A stretch of 64,000 nt of DNA from Ricinus communis. Lineage: Eukaryota; Streptophyta; Magnoliopsida; Malpighiales; Euphorbiaceae. Made by a program: the position numbers and the translations under genes. The stretch is from assembly GCF_019578655.1 (NCBI RefSeq), contig NC_063265.1, positions 5,180,501 through 5,244,500 of the forward strand, given 5' to 3'. The notes under the pieces were generated by a model. The model was not told the origin of the DNA and ran no database searches. It was given only the letters and a program-made list of their open reading frames with translations. Shown here one piece after another: positions 46,780 through 59,834 of the stretch; the stretch's first letter is position 1; each line of letters opens with the position of its first letter.

Positions 46780-49700
46780 AGGTGTACTTAAGTAATTAGG
46801 GCATACTATCTGTTACAGTGATATTTGTATATGGTAAAGTTGAGGCACTTATAAGGAATATCTTGAGCCTTGCCAATGACTAAAGTGCTTTTGATTACTT
46901 TCTGTCCAATTTTGATGTTTTATTTCTAATTTATACTAATAATTAAGAAAATTTAGTTTTCTTTTTTTTTTTATTTAATATCATTATTTTTAACTACTAT
47001 TTACTAAAATATTTTTAATAAACTTTTTAATACCTTACACAATAATTCAAATATTGGTAGACTTATCAACTCATTTATACTTTTTGAGATTTAATTAAGA
47101 ATTTGCATTAAAACTCAACAAAATTTATATAATAATATGCTATTTCAAAATCAAGAAAGTAAAAAAATTAATTATAAATGTTGCTATTTATATTAATTAA
47201 TGAAGGACATTTTAAATATTAAATCATTTAACCAATAATTAAAATAAAGAATAATATATATTTTTAAACGCATAAAAAAGAAAAATAACCTATCAAAACT
47301 AGAGTATATTTTTTCTACATGTATGTGGAGATAGTAAGGACATATTTTAATTTCCTCTATAAATAGTTAGGATTATGTGTAAAGATAGAAAGAGGATAAG
47401 GTTAGGAACTCATTTGACTTTAGCTTCTTTCTCTTTTGTCTCTCTAAGTCGTATTCTCTCAATATATGTTTTTCAAGCCTATTCCTATAATTCCTGATTC
47501 CTTGATTTATTTTTCTTTTTTTTTTTTTAAAAAAAAGTTGATATTATGAAGGCTTTCTATTGATTGTTGTGTAAAATCATAGTTTGGATAAAGTGGCGAA
47601 TTGATATTATGCCCAATTGACAATGTTCTTAAGTTTGAGTAATGTTTGATTGTGACATTTATATCAACAAATCTGTAAATCACATTGCGACAAAAATTGA
47701 AATTATTGAAGTATGGAATTTTTATGTTTGTTGTTGTCATTATTCTAGCTTAATATTTTTTTTTAAAAAAGTTTTTGTTAATTGATTCAGTATAATAGGA
47801 TAGACGCAATTTGAATACGAGCACTAATAACAACTGTGAGGTGAGGGAGTCGCGGAATTGAAGTATGTTGAACTTGAAGAAAGAAAAGGTGCAGAGTTGC
47901 TTTTTGCTTTATTCAATTGTATGTGTGCAAGTAGCAATCCCAATTATATAAAAGGGAATGTGGACAGGGATCATTTTGAATTTCCCTTACAGATTCGGCT
48001 CTCTATCTTTTATATTGGAATAGGCACATCATACTAAAATGCATATATAGCCATTGTTTTTATTTAACAATTAAGTAATGTTTTTATTTTTAAATTAGAT
48101 TATTTACTATTTGATATTAATAATTTAATATGAACTATGAAGAATAAATACTAAAATAAAATAAAAACTCGTAGGAATGGGAGTCCCCAAGAAACCAGGG
48201 ACATGGAAAAGTTAAGGAAACAGAAAAAGGATCGGGGAAATGGCCCCTTGCCCTCTCAGCATACGCGCAATACTTTAAGAGGCTGCTGATAAATAAAAGG
48301 CGAGAGAAACTGTGATAATAATAATAATAAATAATATTTTTTAGTAAGATAAGAAAAAAAATTTATTTGCTACACACTGGAAATTAAGTCAATAGAATTC
48401 GGAATATATCATATTAAATTAAATTATTATTATTGTTGAGTTATAAATAAAGAGAATTTTATCAAAATTGCAATAATAGATTCCCATGTTTTCAATATTT
48501 AATTTTAACATCATTGAGTGATAAAATAATCACCCCAAATTTATAATTTATTAAAAGTTAAAATAAAATTTTAAATTTTATTAGAGAAATATTGGTCATT
48601 TATATATTTAACAATTTGTTAGCTATTTCAATATTTAAAAGTTATATTATAAATTATTAAAAACCTAAAATTCGTACTAAGGCACTTTAATTAAATAAAT
48701 ACCTTAATTACTTATTAGTATAATATGACAAAATGCAAGGACATTAAAATAATTAAATTTTTTTATTTATGAAAAGACCCATTGGATATTATAGGCAACA
48801 TAACAAAAAATAATATTTTTATTTATTATAAAAACGAAAATTCACCAAGTGCAAAGAGTTGTTACCACATGAGCTTAAGTTTGATAGTAGAATAATCAAA
48901 TTTATTGGACATATTTAATTATACATTTCATATTTTTCATGTGCTTAACGAAACCATAATATTTTCTTTTTCAATGTTAAAATAATGCTAGTTTTTTTAA
49001 CCACAATGCACTCTTCGTTTATTAATATCTGTCTTAATAAATATATATTCAACTTTGGTACTGTATATATTTGATATTATTACTTACCTTAGAGAATAAC
49101 TTGTACCATAAATTAAATATTATAGGAAAATTGATCTAAATATGGGATTTAAGTTATTTAGTTGGTTCCTTTATTCCAAAAAAAAAAAAAAAAAAAGAAG
49201 TTATTTAGTTAGTTGACACGTCTTGAATCACGTTCCTAAAAGCCGCCTTTGCCGTTCGATTGATTTCCTACACTCCATTTACTTAACCTTTCAACAACTT
49301 TTTAGGCTGCCCCGTCGGCAATACGGACCATTGACCTTTGACCAATTCAAGTCCAATTTCGCGCCCAAAATGGAAATAAAATAACTAATTTTATTTTGTA
49401 ACTCTCTCTGTTTTTTCTTTTTTGATAATGACTATTTGGGCTACGTACTAAATAATGAAACGAAATTTTTTCTTAAATCAATGAACCTAAGCTTATGTCT
49501 TTAATTTTGTTAATGGTAAACTAGGACCCTCACTAAAGTAGAATACACAAATCGTTTTTATTTTATTTTATTTCTTTAAGTAATGTATTATGCTTTTGTA
49601 AAATTTAATTTCATATATTATTTTGCCTTTTTGTTAAACGTTAATCACAAAATATAGTTTTATAATTGAAATATATTCTTATTTTTTATTAACAAATAAA

Positions 49701-49860
49701 ATAGTCAATTGTATTAAGTGACAAAAAAAAAATTATAATAAAAACTTATTGTGATTTTTATAATTTCTTGTAAATAAGCTATAATATGAATTTCAATAAA
49801 ATAAATAATTTTATTTTTTTAAAAAAACAAACATAATAAATTTGTTATAGTAAAATAGCA
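46780..49860. other. AT-rich intergenic DNA
   Basis: No gene or clear repeat supported. A16-type runs occur near 49,178. Confidence 0.35.
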
Positions 49861-50345
49861 TAATTTTTTGGATCGTGGAATTGATGATGATTGTTCGACA
49901 AAGATCGGCGCTTGCTTTGGATTGTGGAATTGCTGTTTTAATTGTTGAGTCTTGTGATGCTTTGAGTGTAATTAATGGTGAAGAAGTAGCTGTTGATATT
50001 GGTTTGGTGGTGTCAGATATTCGACTCTTGGCAAATATAGTTCAGGTTCACTACTTTCGGAGGCAAGCTAACATCAGCGCTCTCTCACTCGCATGTCGCT
50101 CCAATAATGTGGCTAGTGGATGATGCTATGGCCTTTTTTTTTTTTTTCTTTTCAGATTCTTTGTGATTTTTAAGGATTGTGTGTTTGTACCAAACTTGTG
50201 CTCTGTTAGACTCTTTTTTCTATTTGAGATTTTTGTTTTCTTTGAGTTTTATTTAAACAGGTTTTTTAATGAGGCAACTGTCTTAATTTTGTTTTTGTAA
50301 TTCTCTATTCTTTAATGAATATATCTTTCTCTCAGAAAAACTAAA
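49861..50345 (+). mobile_element. 5'-truncated LINE tail encoding the end of an RNase H domain
   Basis: The open frame from about 49,875 to the stop at 50,121-50,123 encodes ALALDCGIAVLIVESCDALS, then VINGEEVAVDIGLVVSDIRL, and VHYFRRQANISALSLACRS. The order (E)SxDAL, GLxxxDIxxL and the RRQAN...A...LA motif is that of the C-terminal half of plant RNase H domains (RVT_3) at the end of LINE ORF2. About 220 bp of T-rich 3' UTR follow, ending TTAATGAATATATCTTTCTC. Upstream DNA is plain AT-rich, so the copy is cut just before this point. The frame is intact for about 80 codons although the element is dead. Confidence 0.65.
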
Positions 50346-51700
50346 AATGTTACATCTCACATCAACAAAAATAAGCTTAAAAAGCTGTAGGGTATCCTAA
50401 ATTAAATAAACATACAAGTACTGATATTAAAAAAATAAAATTAAAAAATTCATACTTCAAAAGTCTAATATCAATAAAGTAATTTACCTCCTAAAAAACA
50501 TGTAAAATCTTATTTTATTTGCCAAAAACATTCAAAATATATAATGTACGTCTATTACTAGATTAAATTATGTTATGCGTGAGCCTTAATCGAAGATATT
50601 CTTCTTAACCAATTAGGGCTTAATATAATTGATGTTTATGTTTCACATAAATAGTGTACTTTTGTTTTTTGGTGCTAACTTGGTTTGGTGGCTTTTGGAG
50701 ATGGAGATGTAATATAATATTTTAATAATAATTATCAGCGCATGGAAAACAAGAATTAACTATTTGAAAGTTGAATGTTAATATTGAAATTAGTTAATAT
50801 TGGGTCGGACATTCTATAGATGCAATAAAAATAATTGATAATTCAGTCAGAAAATGACTATCAACAAGATCTTTAAAGGTTGATATGTTTTTCAGATTAC
50901 CTGCAACTATAGTTAAAAAGTAACTATTATATTAGGATAATTTATTATAATTCCTTATATAGAAACTGAAGGTCTCCTTGTCTTATAAAGAATAGGACTT
51001 CGTAGATGTAGGACATCATAATCATATTAGGAATAGTTTGCTTGGTTGTTAACAGAGTTTTAGATTGGGTCGGATTCTTCAACTAGAGTTCGATCATAAC
51101 GTTGTCTCTAAGACTCCTAGTTATAGTTAGATGTGGACTTAGTCAATCCCATCTTTCTCGAATATGATAGGTCGACATATTATGCTCAGTTATTATTAGT
51201 CCCCCCCTTGTCTGAGAGTATTTATGCTCGGTATTAGTAACTTTGGACATGTGGAGAGGGAATTAGTCCATTAAGTAGAGGATTGTTATATCCTGGATAC
51301 AGGTACATCTACCATTATGTTCATGGATCTATTAACATGGGCGGTCTTATGTCATTTGAAAAATATACTTTGAGTTAAGAACAAGATTTTTTTACTAAAG
51401 CGCGATTTTTTTACTTCAACAAAATACACAATTGTTTTCTCCATTGTCAAAAAATCAATTATTTTGAATAAATTTCATCTCAAAAGACCAATGATTTATA
51501 TAAATATGTTACTAATAAATATATTATTTGTTTTATCTTATATAAAAGTATGCTTTTAAAAGACATATGTATGATTTATATAAAAAGAATGTGTGAGATT
51601 TACTATTAAAATCAAATTGTAATTTTTTACTTTTTTATTTTATTCTTTATTTTATATTTGATTAACATGTATAATTTCTTTTTAAAGTTTTTATTTTGTA
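50346..51700. other. Intergenic DNA, possible decayed retroelement
   Basis: AT-rich at first. The section 50,990-51,350 is of more balanced composition (GGACTTCGTAGATGTAGGAC..., a C7 run at 51,202) and is non-coding. It has the look of LTR-derived sequence, but I could not identify ends. Confidence 0.25.
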
Positions 51701-51713
51701 AGCATGAATCAGT

Positions 51714-51985
51714 GTTATATATTTACTAAATCTCGAGTGATATTTTGATGAACCTGTTGATAATAACCTATGATTAATGAATTTGTGCTATATATTTGAT
51801 GAACATCAATTGATACTTTGATAAACATGTTGCTAGTATACGATGAACCTCTTGATTATAAACTATGAATAATGAATATATAAGCTATGAACTTGTATTG
51901 TATATTTGATAAATCTCAAGTAATATATTGATGAACATGTTGTTTATAGATAATGAATCTGTTAATTATAATTTATAAATAATGT
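51714..51985. repeat. Degenerate tandem array, about 3 units of about 100 bp
   Basis: Units follow TATATTTGATGAACATCAA, then TTGATACTTTGATAAACATG, then TTG, and a segment with GATGAACCTCTTGATTATAA. Starts are near 51,717, 51,790 and 51,899. The words 'GATGAAC' and 'GTTG' recur at fixed spacing. Confidence 0.6.
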
Positions 51986-52199
51986 TTTGTTTCTATGCAT
52001 ATCTATGGGTAGAATCTATTTTTTATTTACTTATAATTATAATATTGCATAATTTATGAGTAGAAAATCTATAGCAAAGAAAAATATTCAAAAAGAAGAA
52101 TCTACAAAGGCGAAAAAAAGACCTGATCACGAATTTGATAAAAATAGTATAAAAATTGAGATATTTCTTTGAGTAATGCGAGGAAGAAGAAAGGCAATA

Positions 52200-52900
52200 G
52201 TAATAAACTCTTAGTTCATACATAATAAACCTTCAATTTAGACTTAATGAATCTCAGTATTTTATATAATGAATCTATTTTCTTCAACAATGAAACTGCT
52301 ATCAAAATTATAAAAATAATAATAAATCTGTAGTTCAGACATAATGAAACTCATGTACTACAAAATGAACTTATTTTTTTAATAATAAAACTGTTATCAA
52401 AATTATAAAAATAACGATGAATATTCTACATAACGAACCTATTCTTTTTCAACAATGAAACGATTATCAAAATTATAAAAATAAAGATAAATCTATATTT
52501 CAAATATAATGGAACTTAGGTGCTACATAATGAAATTATTTTTTTACACAATAACAATGTTATCAAAATTATGAAAATAATGATGAACATGTCGTTCAAA
52601 TATAACGAACCTATTCTTTTTCAACAATGAAACTATTATTAAATTTATAGAAATAATGATAACTTTGTAGTTTAGACATAATAGAACTCACGTACTACAT
52701 AATAAACCTATTTTTTTAACAATAAAACCGTTATCAAAATTATGAAAATAATGATAAACATATTATTCAAACATAATGGACCTGAATATTCTACAAAATG
52801 AACTTATTATTTTTCAACAATGAAACTGTTATTAAAATTATGAATATAATGATCAACATGTAGTTCATACATAATGAATATTTTATTTTCAACAAAAAAA
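52200..52900. repeat. Degenerate tandem array, alternating about 95- and 72-bp units
   Basis: The phrase CAACAATGAAACTGTTATCA followed by AAATTAT recurs near 52,285, 52,380, 52,452, 52,546, 52,622, 52,718 and 52,817. It alternates with GTAGTTCAGACATAATGAAC and CTACATAATGAACCTATT. The spacings alternate between about 95 and about 72-77 bp, suggesting a higher-order pair of roughly 170 bp. Confidence 0.7.
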
Positions 52901-53379
52901 ATTAAGAACATAAAAAAGAAAAGAATGAAAAATTTCGACTTGTCAGATATATTCTTAAAATTTGCATATCATTAACTTACTCGACACTAATAAAATAAAT
53001 ACAAATACGATTTGTTTATTAATTTTGTTAATATATCTTGATTCTAACATAATATAAAATTTAAATAGATTACAACAAATTTACGTGTCAATTTAATATA
53101 CGATACGTTTCAAGCCTTATCGTAAATAGATGATACAAATCTGCTAAAATTCATCTCTAACACAGTAATATTACGTGTTAAGCGAATTAAATTCACGTAT
53201 AACCTATTTTAATACTCCTATGTTTGAGGAAGGTGTAATGTGTAGGCTTTTTCTATATAATACCCAGGATAAAAAAATAATGTTTCTGATTTTACACTTT
53301 TAATAAAAGCAGGTTAAGATATGATAAAAATTATTATGTGAATAGGTAAATATTATTCGATCATACATACTATTTGAAA

Positions 53380-54065
53380 ATCTATATATAAATTTTTCAG
53401 ATATAATTTTTTTTTGATATGTGTATTTATATTTTGATGTACAAAATTTTTATTTAGATATATATATTTATTTTAATACATAAAATTTAAATTTATGTGT
53501 AATTTATAATTTTTTCTATTAATTTATTGACCAATGAGTTATATTTTTATTTAAAGAATGATTCTAATTATAAAAAATAATATATTAATTATATTTTAAT
53601 ATTATTAACTAATGAATTAGTTTACTAATGAGATAACAATTCTTATTTTATTCTAAAAATAGTATATTAACTATATTTTAATATAATATTAACTGATATA
53701 TTAATTTTCTAATTAGATAATGATTATAATTTTAGAAAGTAATATTTTAAATTATATTTACTAAAAATTAATTTTTATTTTTTTATTTTTTAATTATAAA
53801 AACAATATCAATTATAGTGATAGTATTAATTTTTATAAAGTTAAAATTAATCAATAAATATTTTTAAAATAATTTTTATATTATTATATTGAGAAAATTT
53901 TAAAATATTAAAAATTTAAAAGAGAATTTAAAAATATTTAATATTTTCGCTATTTTTAAAATATTATGTTTGAATATTTAATTTTAAAATTTTATTAATT
54001 TATTTATTTTTAATTTTATAATCAAATAATAATGATGACCATACAACACATGAATAAATAACTAG
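53380..54065 (+). mobile_element. Helitron-like non-autonomous repeat, copy F
   Basis: Forward copy with the ordered family blocks (TTTGATATGTGTATTTATATT, AAATTTAAATTTATGTGTAA, TTTTTTCTATTAATTTATTG). It ends GACCATACAACACATGAATA, then AATAACTAG, with CTAG at 54,062-54,065. The hairpin is heavily decayed, so this looks like an older copy. Confidence 0.5.
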
Positions 54066-54238
54066 CAGAATATAATTCTCAATTGAAATTAAGATATAGT
54101 ATGGAGGGGGGAAAATACAAAAACATTTCTATAAAGTTTAAACTTTTAAAAAAATTGAATAGATATTTATAAAAGAATTAGATAATTGTTGTACTATGTG
54201 ATATAATATAAGTACTCTAAATTTTTATAGATTTAAGG

Positions 54239-54240
<2 letters not shown>

Positions 54241-54275
<35 letters not shown>
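54241..54275. repeat. (AT)17 microsatellite
   Basis: Uninterrupted AT run. Confidence 0.9.
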
Positions 54276-54280
<5 letters not shown>

Positions 54281-57200
54281 TAGACCTCCAATAATAATCC
54301 ATTAGACTAAAGTTAATAAAAATTCGATCATGTTTCTTTAATAGAACTTACTTGAAGTTCAACGCTCAATAATTGATTAAAAATATATAAAAATTAGATA
54401 AAAATTAATTAATTAAATATATAATAGATAATGAAAAATAATAAAAATTTTAGTGAAACGGTGACATAAAAAAATATTCAAATAGAGTAAAATATATTTA
54501 TAATATGTAAAGAAATAATTTTTATATAATAATAAAAAAATTACTGTTTTAATTTGAATTAGTTATAAATAAAATTAAATTCTCTATTATGAAAAGATTA
54601 TAAATTTGTTTGAGTCTTATTTTTTTTATATAGTAATATTTGTATAATATAATTTAAAAAATATATAAAATATTTTATTTTATCTTAATATATTATTTTA
54701 CTTTATTTATTTTATTTGTACAGTATAATAAAATATCTATATATTTTATCTCTAATTTTTATTATTTTATAAATAAAATTAAATATTAGATTTAAAAAAA
54801 TTAATATTTAAAATCAAATCAAATTATAATTTTATTATAGTAATAAATCTTATTTAATTCAATATATTGGCAAAAAGTAATAACAGATTAGTTGGCTATC
54901 CAGACTATGTCTACGTTATCTGTGTGGTATCCGCTATTCCCCTGCGCCAGCAAATCAATATTGTAATCATTATTATTCGTTTACTTTAAAAAGAATGCCT
55001 TTTCCTTTCCGGTTCGAGACCAAAAGCAGGAGACATAATTTCCAACACATTGAGCCGTTAAACACAAACAGAAGGGCCACTTCCACCTAAGAACAGTCAT
55101 AATAGCATGGCATCGACGTTTCTTTCCGTTTTAAGAACAAGAAGAAGAAAAATAAGAAAAAGGAAAAGAACTTATGTACCACTAATCATTTCATGTCATA
55201 TGCCTATTAATATTTCTAATTTTAGTGTATATATCATAAATAATAGAAATATATATATACATATATATATTAAATAATTAAAATATATTTTTTATTTAAA
55301 ATTAATAAATATATTTATTAATTTAATATATAAATAAAAATATACACGAAATCTAACATGAATTTTTATTATGCAATCAAATGTAAACTTGTTTATGGTG
55401 GTGCTTGGGTCATGAAATAAACCGAAAGGGGTCCCAACAGAAAGTTCTGCTTCGCCAAACACCTCAAATAAAATCTTGGGCAGACCGCCAGCTCAAGAGT
55501 GGACCAAACTTTGTAATTTTCTAATTCAATTTCACTTGGAGAATGACATCCCTCATTCCAATATTCTTTTTCTTTAATTATTGATTTTGGTTGTAGATTA
55601 TGTTAGAGAGCCTTCTGGTCAATAAAGTTCTAGATAAATGCTTATATTCAATGTCAACAAGAAGATTTTTCATGAATAAGATAAAACAATCCCACTACCA
55701 AAGAAAAAAAGAAAAAATTTGAATGAAGTAAGATGGCACAAAGTTGTCTAATTTGTAATATTATGTTACCATTGAGAAAAGCAATTCATACCTTGAAAAG
55801 AACCAATCTCGTGAATTTGCAATCCTAGAATGCAAAAGCACATTTTTGACTCACCTGCTTTTGTTGATGGTTCCCAAGACTCAGGCTTTTGACACCATTT
55901 CTTGTTTCATTGGTGCATTGGCTCCTTGTTGGATCCAGAAAATCTTTAATTATGATTTGTGTATATATATTTTTTAATTGCATGGACTCTCCTTCAAAAA
56001 GTTCTACCTTTTTATTTTCAAATTTCTTTTGGTGTCAATATGCCATGATGGCTAAAAGATATGTATAAAAGATCTTTTAAATCTTTAATTAATTCAAATA
56101 CATGTAACTAAAACCTGAAAATATACAGTAACGAATAAAAACTATCTAATATTTTTGAATTCTCGATTCTCTTTTTTTTTTTTTTTTTAAACGGAGTGAA
56201 ATGAGTTATCATATATTTTTTAAAATTCTATAATAGAATTTTTGTGTTTATTTTGATCAATTCAAATTTAGATTTAAATTTAAAAATAATTTTTAAGTGT
56301 TATATAAAATCGGACTTCAAATGGATAACATATTTAATAGAATAACTAATAATAATCGTGAAATAATTTAACTGATATTTTACTTATAAAAATATAAAAA
56401 ATCAAATTAATGCTTTTTAAAAAAAGAATAAGCACTTCGAACATACGATATCGTATTCCAACAGACACTAAATGTCGTAAATATAAAAGGGAGGGGAGGG
56501 GGTTACGTGAATGAGATATAATTGGAAGGAAAATGCAGTTGTTTGGTGGACTGACATGCAGATAATAGAAAATTTAAAGTAAAAGAATTAAAAAATATAG
56601 GGTGATTTTGTTGAATATGGGAAGGAAGTGGAATTGATTATGAGAGACAGATTTAAAAAAATAAAAAAGATTAATTTTGGTTTTTATGTTTTCAAAATTT
56701 GAATACCCAGGCGAGGGACTCCGTTCTCTGCTCGTGACTGCCTCTTTCTTCTTCCAAATTCTTTTTGTTTTTCTCTCCCTTTAATCAACACCAACAAAAT
56801 CCACATGCTAATGGCACCAAATTGTTCAATTTATAAATCTAATGCATCTGAATGTAGAATTAAACAATTTTATAAATTAAAGACTTTGTTAGATTACTTT
56901 TGTAGTATTTTATTATTATAAATATATTTTTTTAATTTTATAAATAATTAATTAAATACTATTTAAATAATTTATTATTTTATATATTTTTTATTAATTT
57001 AAATTTTACACTATTTATATAAATCAATATTACATAGCTACATGTCGTATTTGTTATGTACTATTTAATGAATTTTTTAAAAATAAAAATAATTTATTTA
57101 ATTAAATAATAACTAAATAGTATATAAACTAATTAGTTTAATTTTTAATTATATTATAAATTATTAAAATATTAAAATAATATTAATTTTTTTTAATAAA

Positions 57201-57409
57201 TTTATATAGTAGAATAAAACTCATTAGTTAAATATATATTCTAATATCTCCTGATAAACAAAAATAATATGCATTATGAATTCAATAAGCTCATGATATT
57301 TGTTTAAGTAATGTCCTAAAAACATATTTGACTAACTTAAATTTTTAAAATTTTAAATTAATTTAAAAGCAAGTAAAACTGAATCAACTGCTTTAGTTTG
57401 ATTCAATTT
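54276..57409. other. Intergenic DNA
   Basis: No gene supported. Less AT-rich stretches at 54,880-55,140 and 55,390-56,060 have no usable frame. Confidence 0.35.
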
Positions 57410-57556
57410 GATTATTTTAAAATTTCAATTCAATTTAATTTAATAAAGATTAAACAGAATTATGTTTTGGTTCAATTTGATTTTTTACACGCTTCAATTC
57501 GATTATTTTAAAATTTAAATTCAATTTAATTTAATAAAAAGTAAACAGAATTATAT
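57410..57556. repeat. Tandem duplication, 91-bp period
   Basis: GATTATTTTAAAATTT followed by CAATTCAATTTAATTTAATA begins at 57,410 and again at 57,501, each continuing to AAACAGAATTAT. There are 1.6 copies with scattered substitutions. Confidence 0.8.
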
Positions 57557-59250
57557 TTCAATTTAATTTGAATTTTAGTTAAGAATTTCAGTTTTAATCA
57601 AACTTATCGAAATGTTTATAAACACTAAAAGGATTTTTTATATATTTATTCATATGAAAAAACTTTTTAATGTATTTTTTAAAATTTTATTATTTTAATT
57701 TAATATTGATGTGGAATAAAACTTTTCATATCATTTATATAAATATTTTTATATTTTAAATTATAAAAAATTCAAATCAAATGATTGAATCGAATTAAGC
57801 CAAATTTTTTTAGTTCCATTATCTGTAATGTTAATTATTTAGTTTTGGTCAAAATTGAAATGAACTGAATTATCCGTTGTTCACTTTTAATTAATTTTAC
57901 ATAATTAATTTAATAGAATAAATAATAAAATAAAAATAATAATTAAAATAGAATAAATATAACAAGTATTAAAATAAAAATTATTGCAATAAGTATGCTT
58001 ATAAACGAAATTTATTATGTAAAAACAAATTTTCAGGTGAAACAAATAGCTTTAGGAAGTAACCAAAAGATGCAACTTGCAGGCGAAGGCCTGACGATTC
58101 AACGGATCTTTAATCTTTGCAGAAGTTTATTCGGCATTCTTCCATTTGTTCGGCACTTAACAACAAACAGTTTCATAGATTCCTTCTTCTTTTTTTCTTT
58201 TTTCTTTTTTTCCATTAATCGGATTTTTATTGAGTATCAACTCAAAATCTAATAAAAGTAACGTTGTGTTGATATGAAATTTTATACATTTTATTTATAA
58301 TTCATGTTTTTGTATCCTTAGTACGAAGAAGAATAAGAATTAGTTTCAAATAAATGTATGAATCAGAATTTATCTAAATGTCATTTAAAATTGAATAAGA
58401 GTAAAATAAAATTCTATAAAATTTCAAAATAAAGTTTAACATTTTTCTATTATGAATTTAGTATCAAACTAGAATTTTTCTTTTCCATTTTTATGTTTTT
58501 TCTTTTTTATATTTTGGATTACAAACCAACTTTAAATAAATTTTACATTTATTACATATTACAGTAAAATAAATTTAAATAAAACAAAACTATTTAAAGA
58601 GTTTAAATCAAATAGAATATAAAAATATTTTCAATCTTATTATATTATTTTTTTTATAATTGGGACCAAATAAATATGTTTACAAGGAAATTGTAATTAA
58701 GAGAAGTTTTGAATTTTTTTGGACTTAATATTTAATTTTATTGATAAAATAAAATAAAATAAATTAATACATTGTTTTATTATGTAAATAAAATTAATAA
58801 AATAAAATAAAATAATTGTATAGTAAAATAACAATATAGTATAACGTATATTTTTTAAAAATATATATATAAATTTTAATTTATAGAAAAATATTTTTTT
58901 AAAATAAAATTTAAAAACTCATCTTATTATAATAGAAAGTTATAACTAGTCCAAATTGACATCAGAAATTTTTATTATTGTGTAAAAGTTATTTCTGTAG
59001 AGTAAAATTATTGACTAATTTTATTATATTTTAGTATTTTTCGAAAAAAAAACTATTTTAATAAATATTATAAATATTCACAACGTTAATTAATAATTAC
59101 TGTAATGGCGTAGTAATTAATTTGAATTTGTTAAGGAAAAATGAATAAAAAAAAAAAGGAAAAGAAAAGAAGCCCACGTTTTGGAGTGAGTTGAATGAAT
59201 ATTGGTGTGTATTTCTCTCTCGCACTTTCCTAGTAATGTACAGCGAGAGA
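57557..59250. other. AT-rich intergenic DNA upstream of IPCS
   Basis: No gene supported. The frame at 57,995-58,252 ends in a T-rich low-complexity tail and has no recognised domain. Confidence 0.35.
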
Positions 59251-59287
59251 GCGAGAGGCAGCAGCTTCCGTCTGGCAGACCTTTCTT

Positions 59288-59294
59288 TATATAA
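59288..59294 (+). promoter_or_regulatory. TATA box of the IPCS gene
   Basis: TATATAA, followed about 45 bp later by a long CT-rich leader (TTCTCTCTTTTCTTCTC). This gives a predicted 5' UTR of about 430-510 nt unless a leader intron is removed. Confidence 0.6.
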
Positions 59295-59699
59295 TTTTGT
59301 TAAGGCCTTCGAAAATTGAATTAGAAAAGGCTGTTCTCTCTTTTCTTCTCTTTCTCTCAACCGTCTCTCCGTGTACACCTCGCGTTTCTTAGCATTTAGC
59401 ATACAAACACCATCCTCAAAGCCATCATCAATCATACAATCAAACCCCTCTTTTTCTCTTCTGCTCCTTTGCAATTCATATAATAATATCCCAAATCACG
59501 CCTTGTTCTCTTCCTCATTCTAGACCTTTCTCCTCGATCCTCATCTTCGGGCTTTTTCTATAACTAGATCCCTTTTTCTTGATTACCCTTTTGATCCTTG
59601 AATCCGATTCGAAGTGGGTTTTTATTTCTTTTTTTTTTTGTTCGTCGGGTTTTAAATTCTGTAATAAAAATAGTACTGAATTTTGAGTGATTTTCTTTG

Positions 59700-59761
59700 A
59701 TGAGAGTGTTTTTGTGAGAGGAAGAATAATGATGTTGACCTTAACAAAATATGGGTTTTGA
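59700..59761 (+). other. Two upstream ORFs in the IPCS leader
   Basis: uORF 1 at 59,700-59,717 encodes MRVFL. uORF 2 at 59,729-59,761 begins ATGATG and encodes 10 residues (MMLTLTKYGF). It overlaps the in-frame ATG at 59,751 in another frame. Such arrangements can lower or regulate translation of the main frame; that role is inference here. Confidence 0.5.
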
Positions 59762-59834
59762 AGAACTATGGAAGTTCTGGTTACCCGACAACAACAATTA
59801 CAAGTACAACTACGACAATAATAACGATAATAAT
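59751..59834 (+). other. In-frame N-terminal extension of IPCS (28 codons)
   Basis: Starting at the upstream ATG, the frame encodes MGFEELWKFWLPDNNNYKYN followed by YDNNNDNN, then runs into the conserved MTIYI start. A TAA lies three codons before this ATG, so the extension cannot be longer in this exon. The Asn/Tyr/Asp-rich composition is not part of the known IPCS fold. It may be leader sequence that happens to be open, or an alternative N-terminus. Confidence 0.4.

Noticed and set aside
59097..59474. 125-codon minus-strand frame before IPCS
   Set aside because: It is antisense to the CT-rich IPCS promoter and leader, so Arg/Glu-rich codons follow from GA content.
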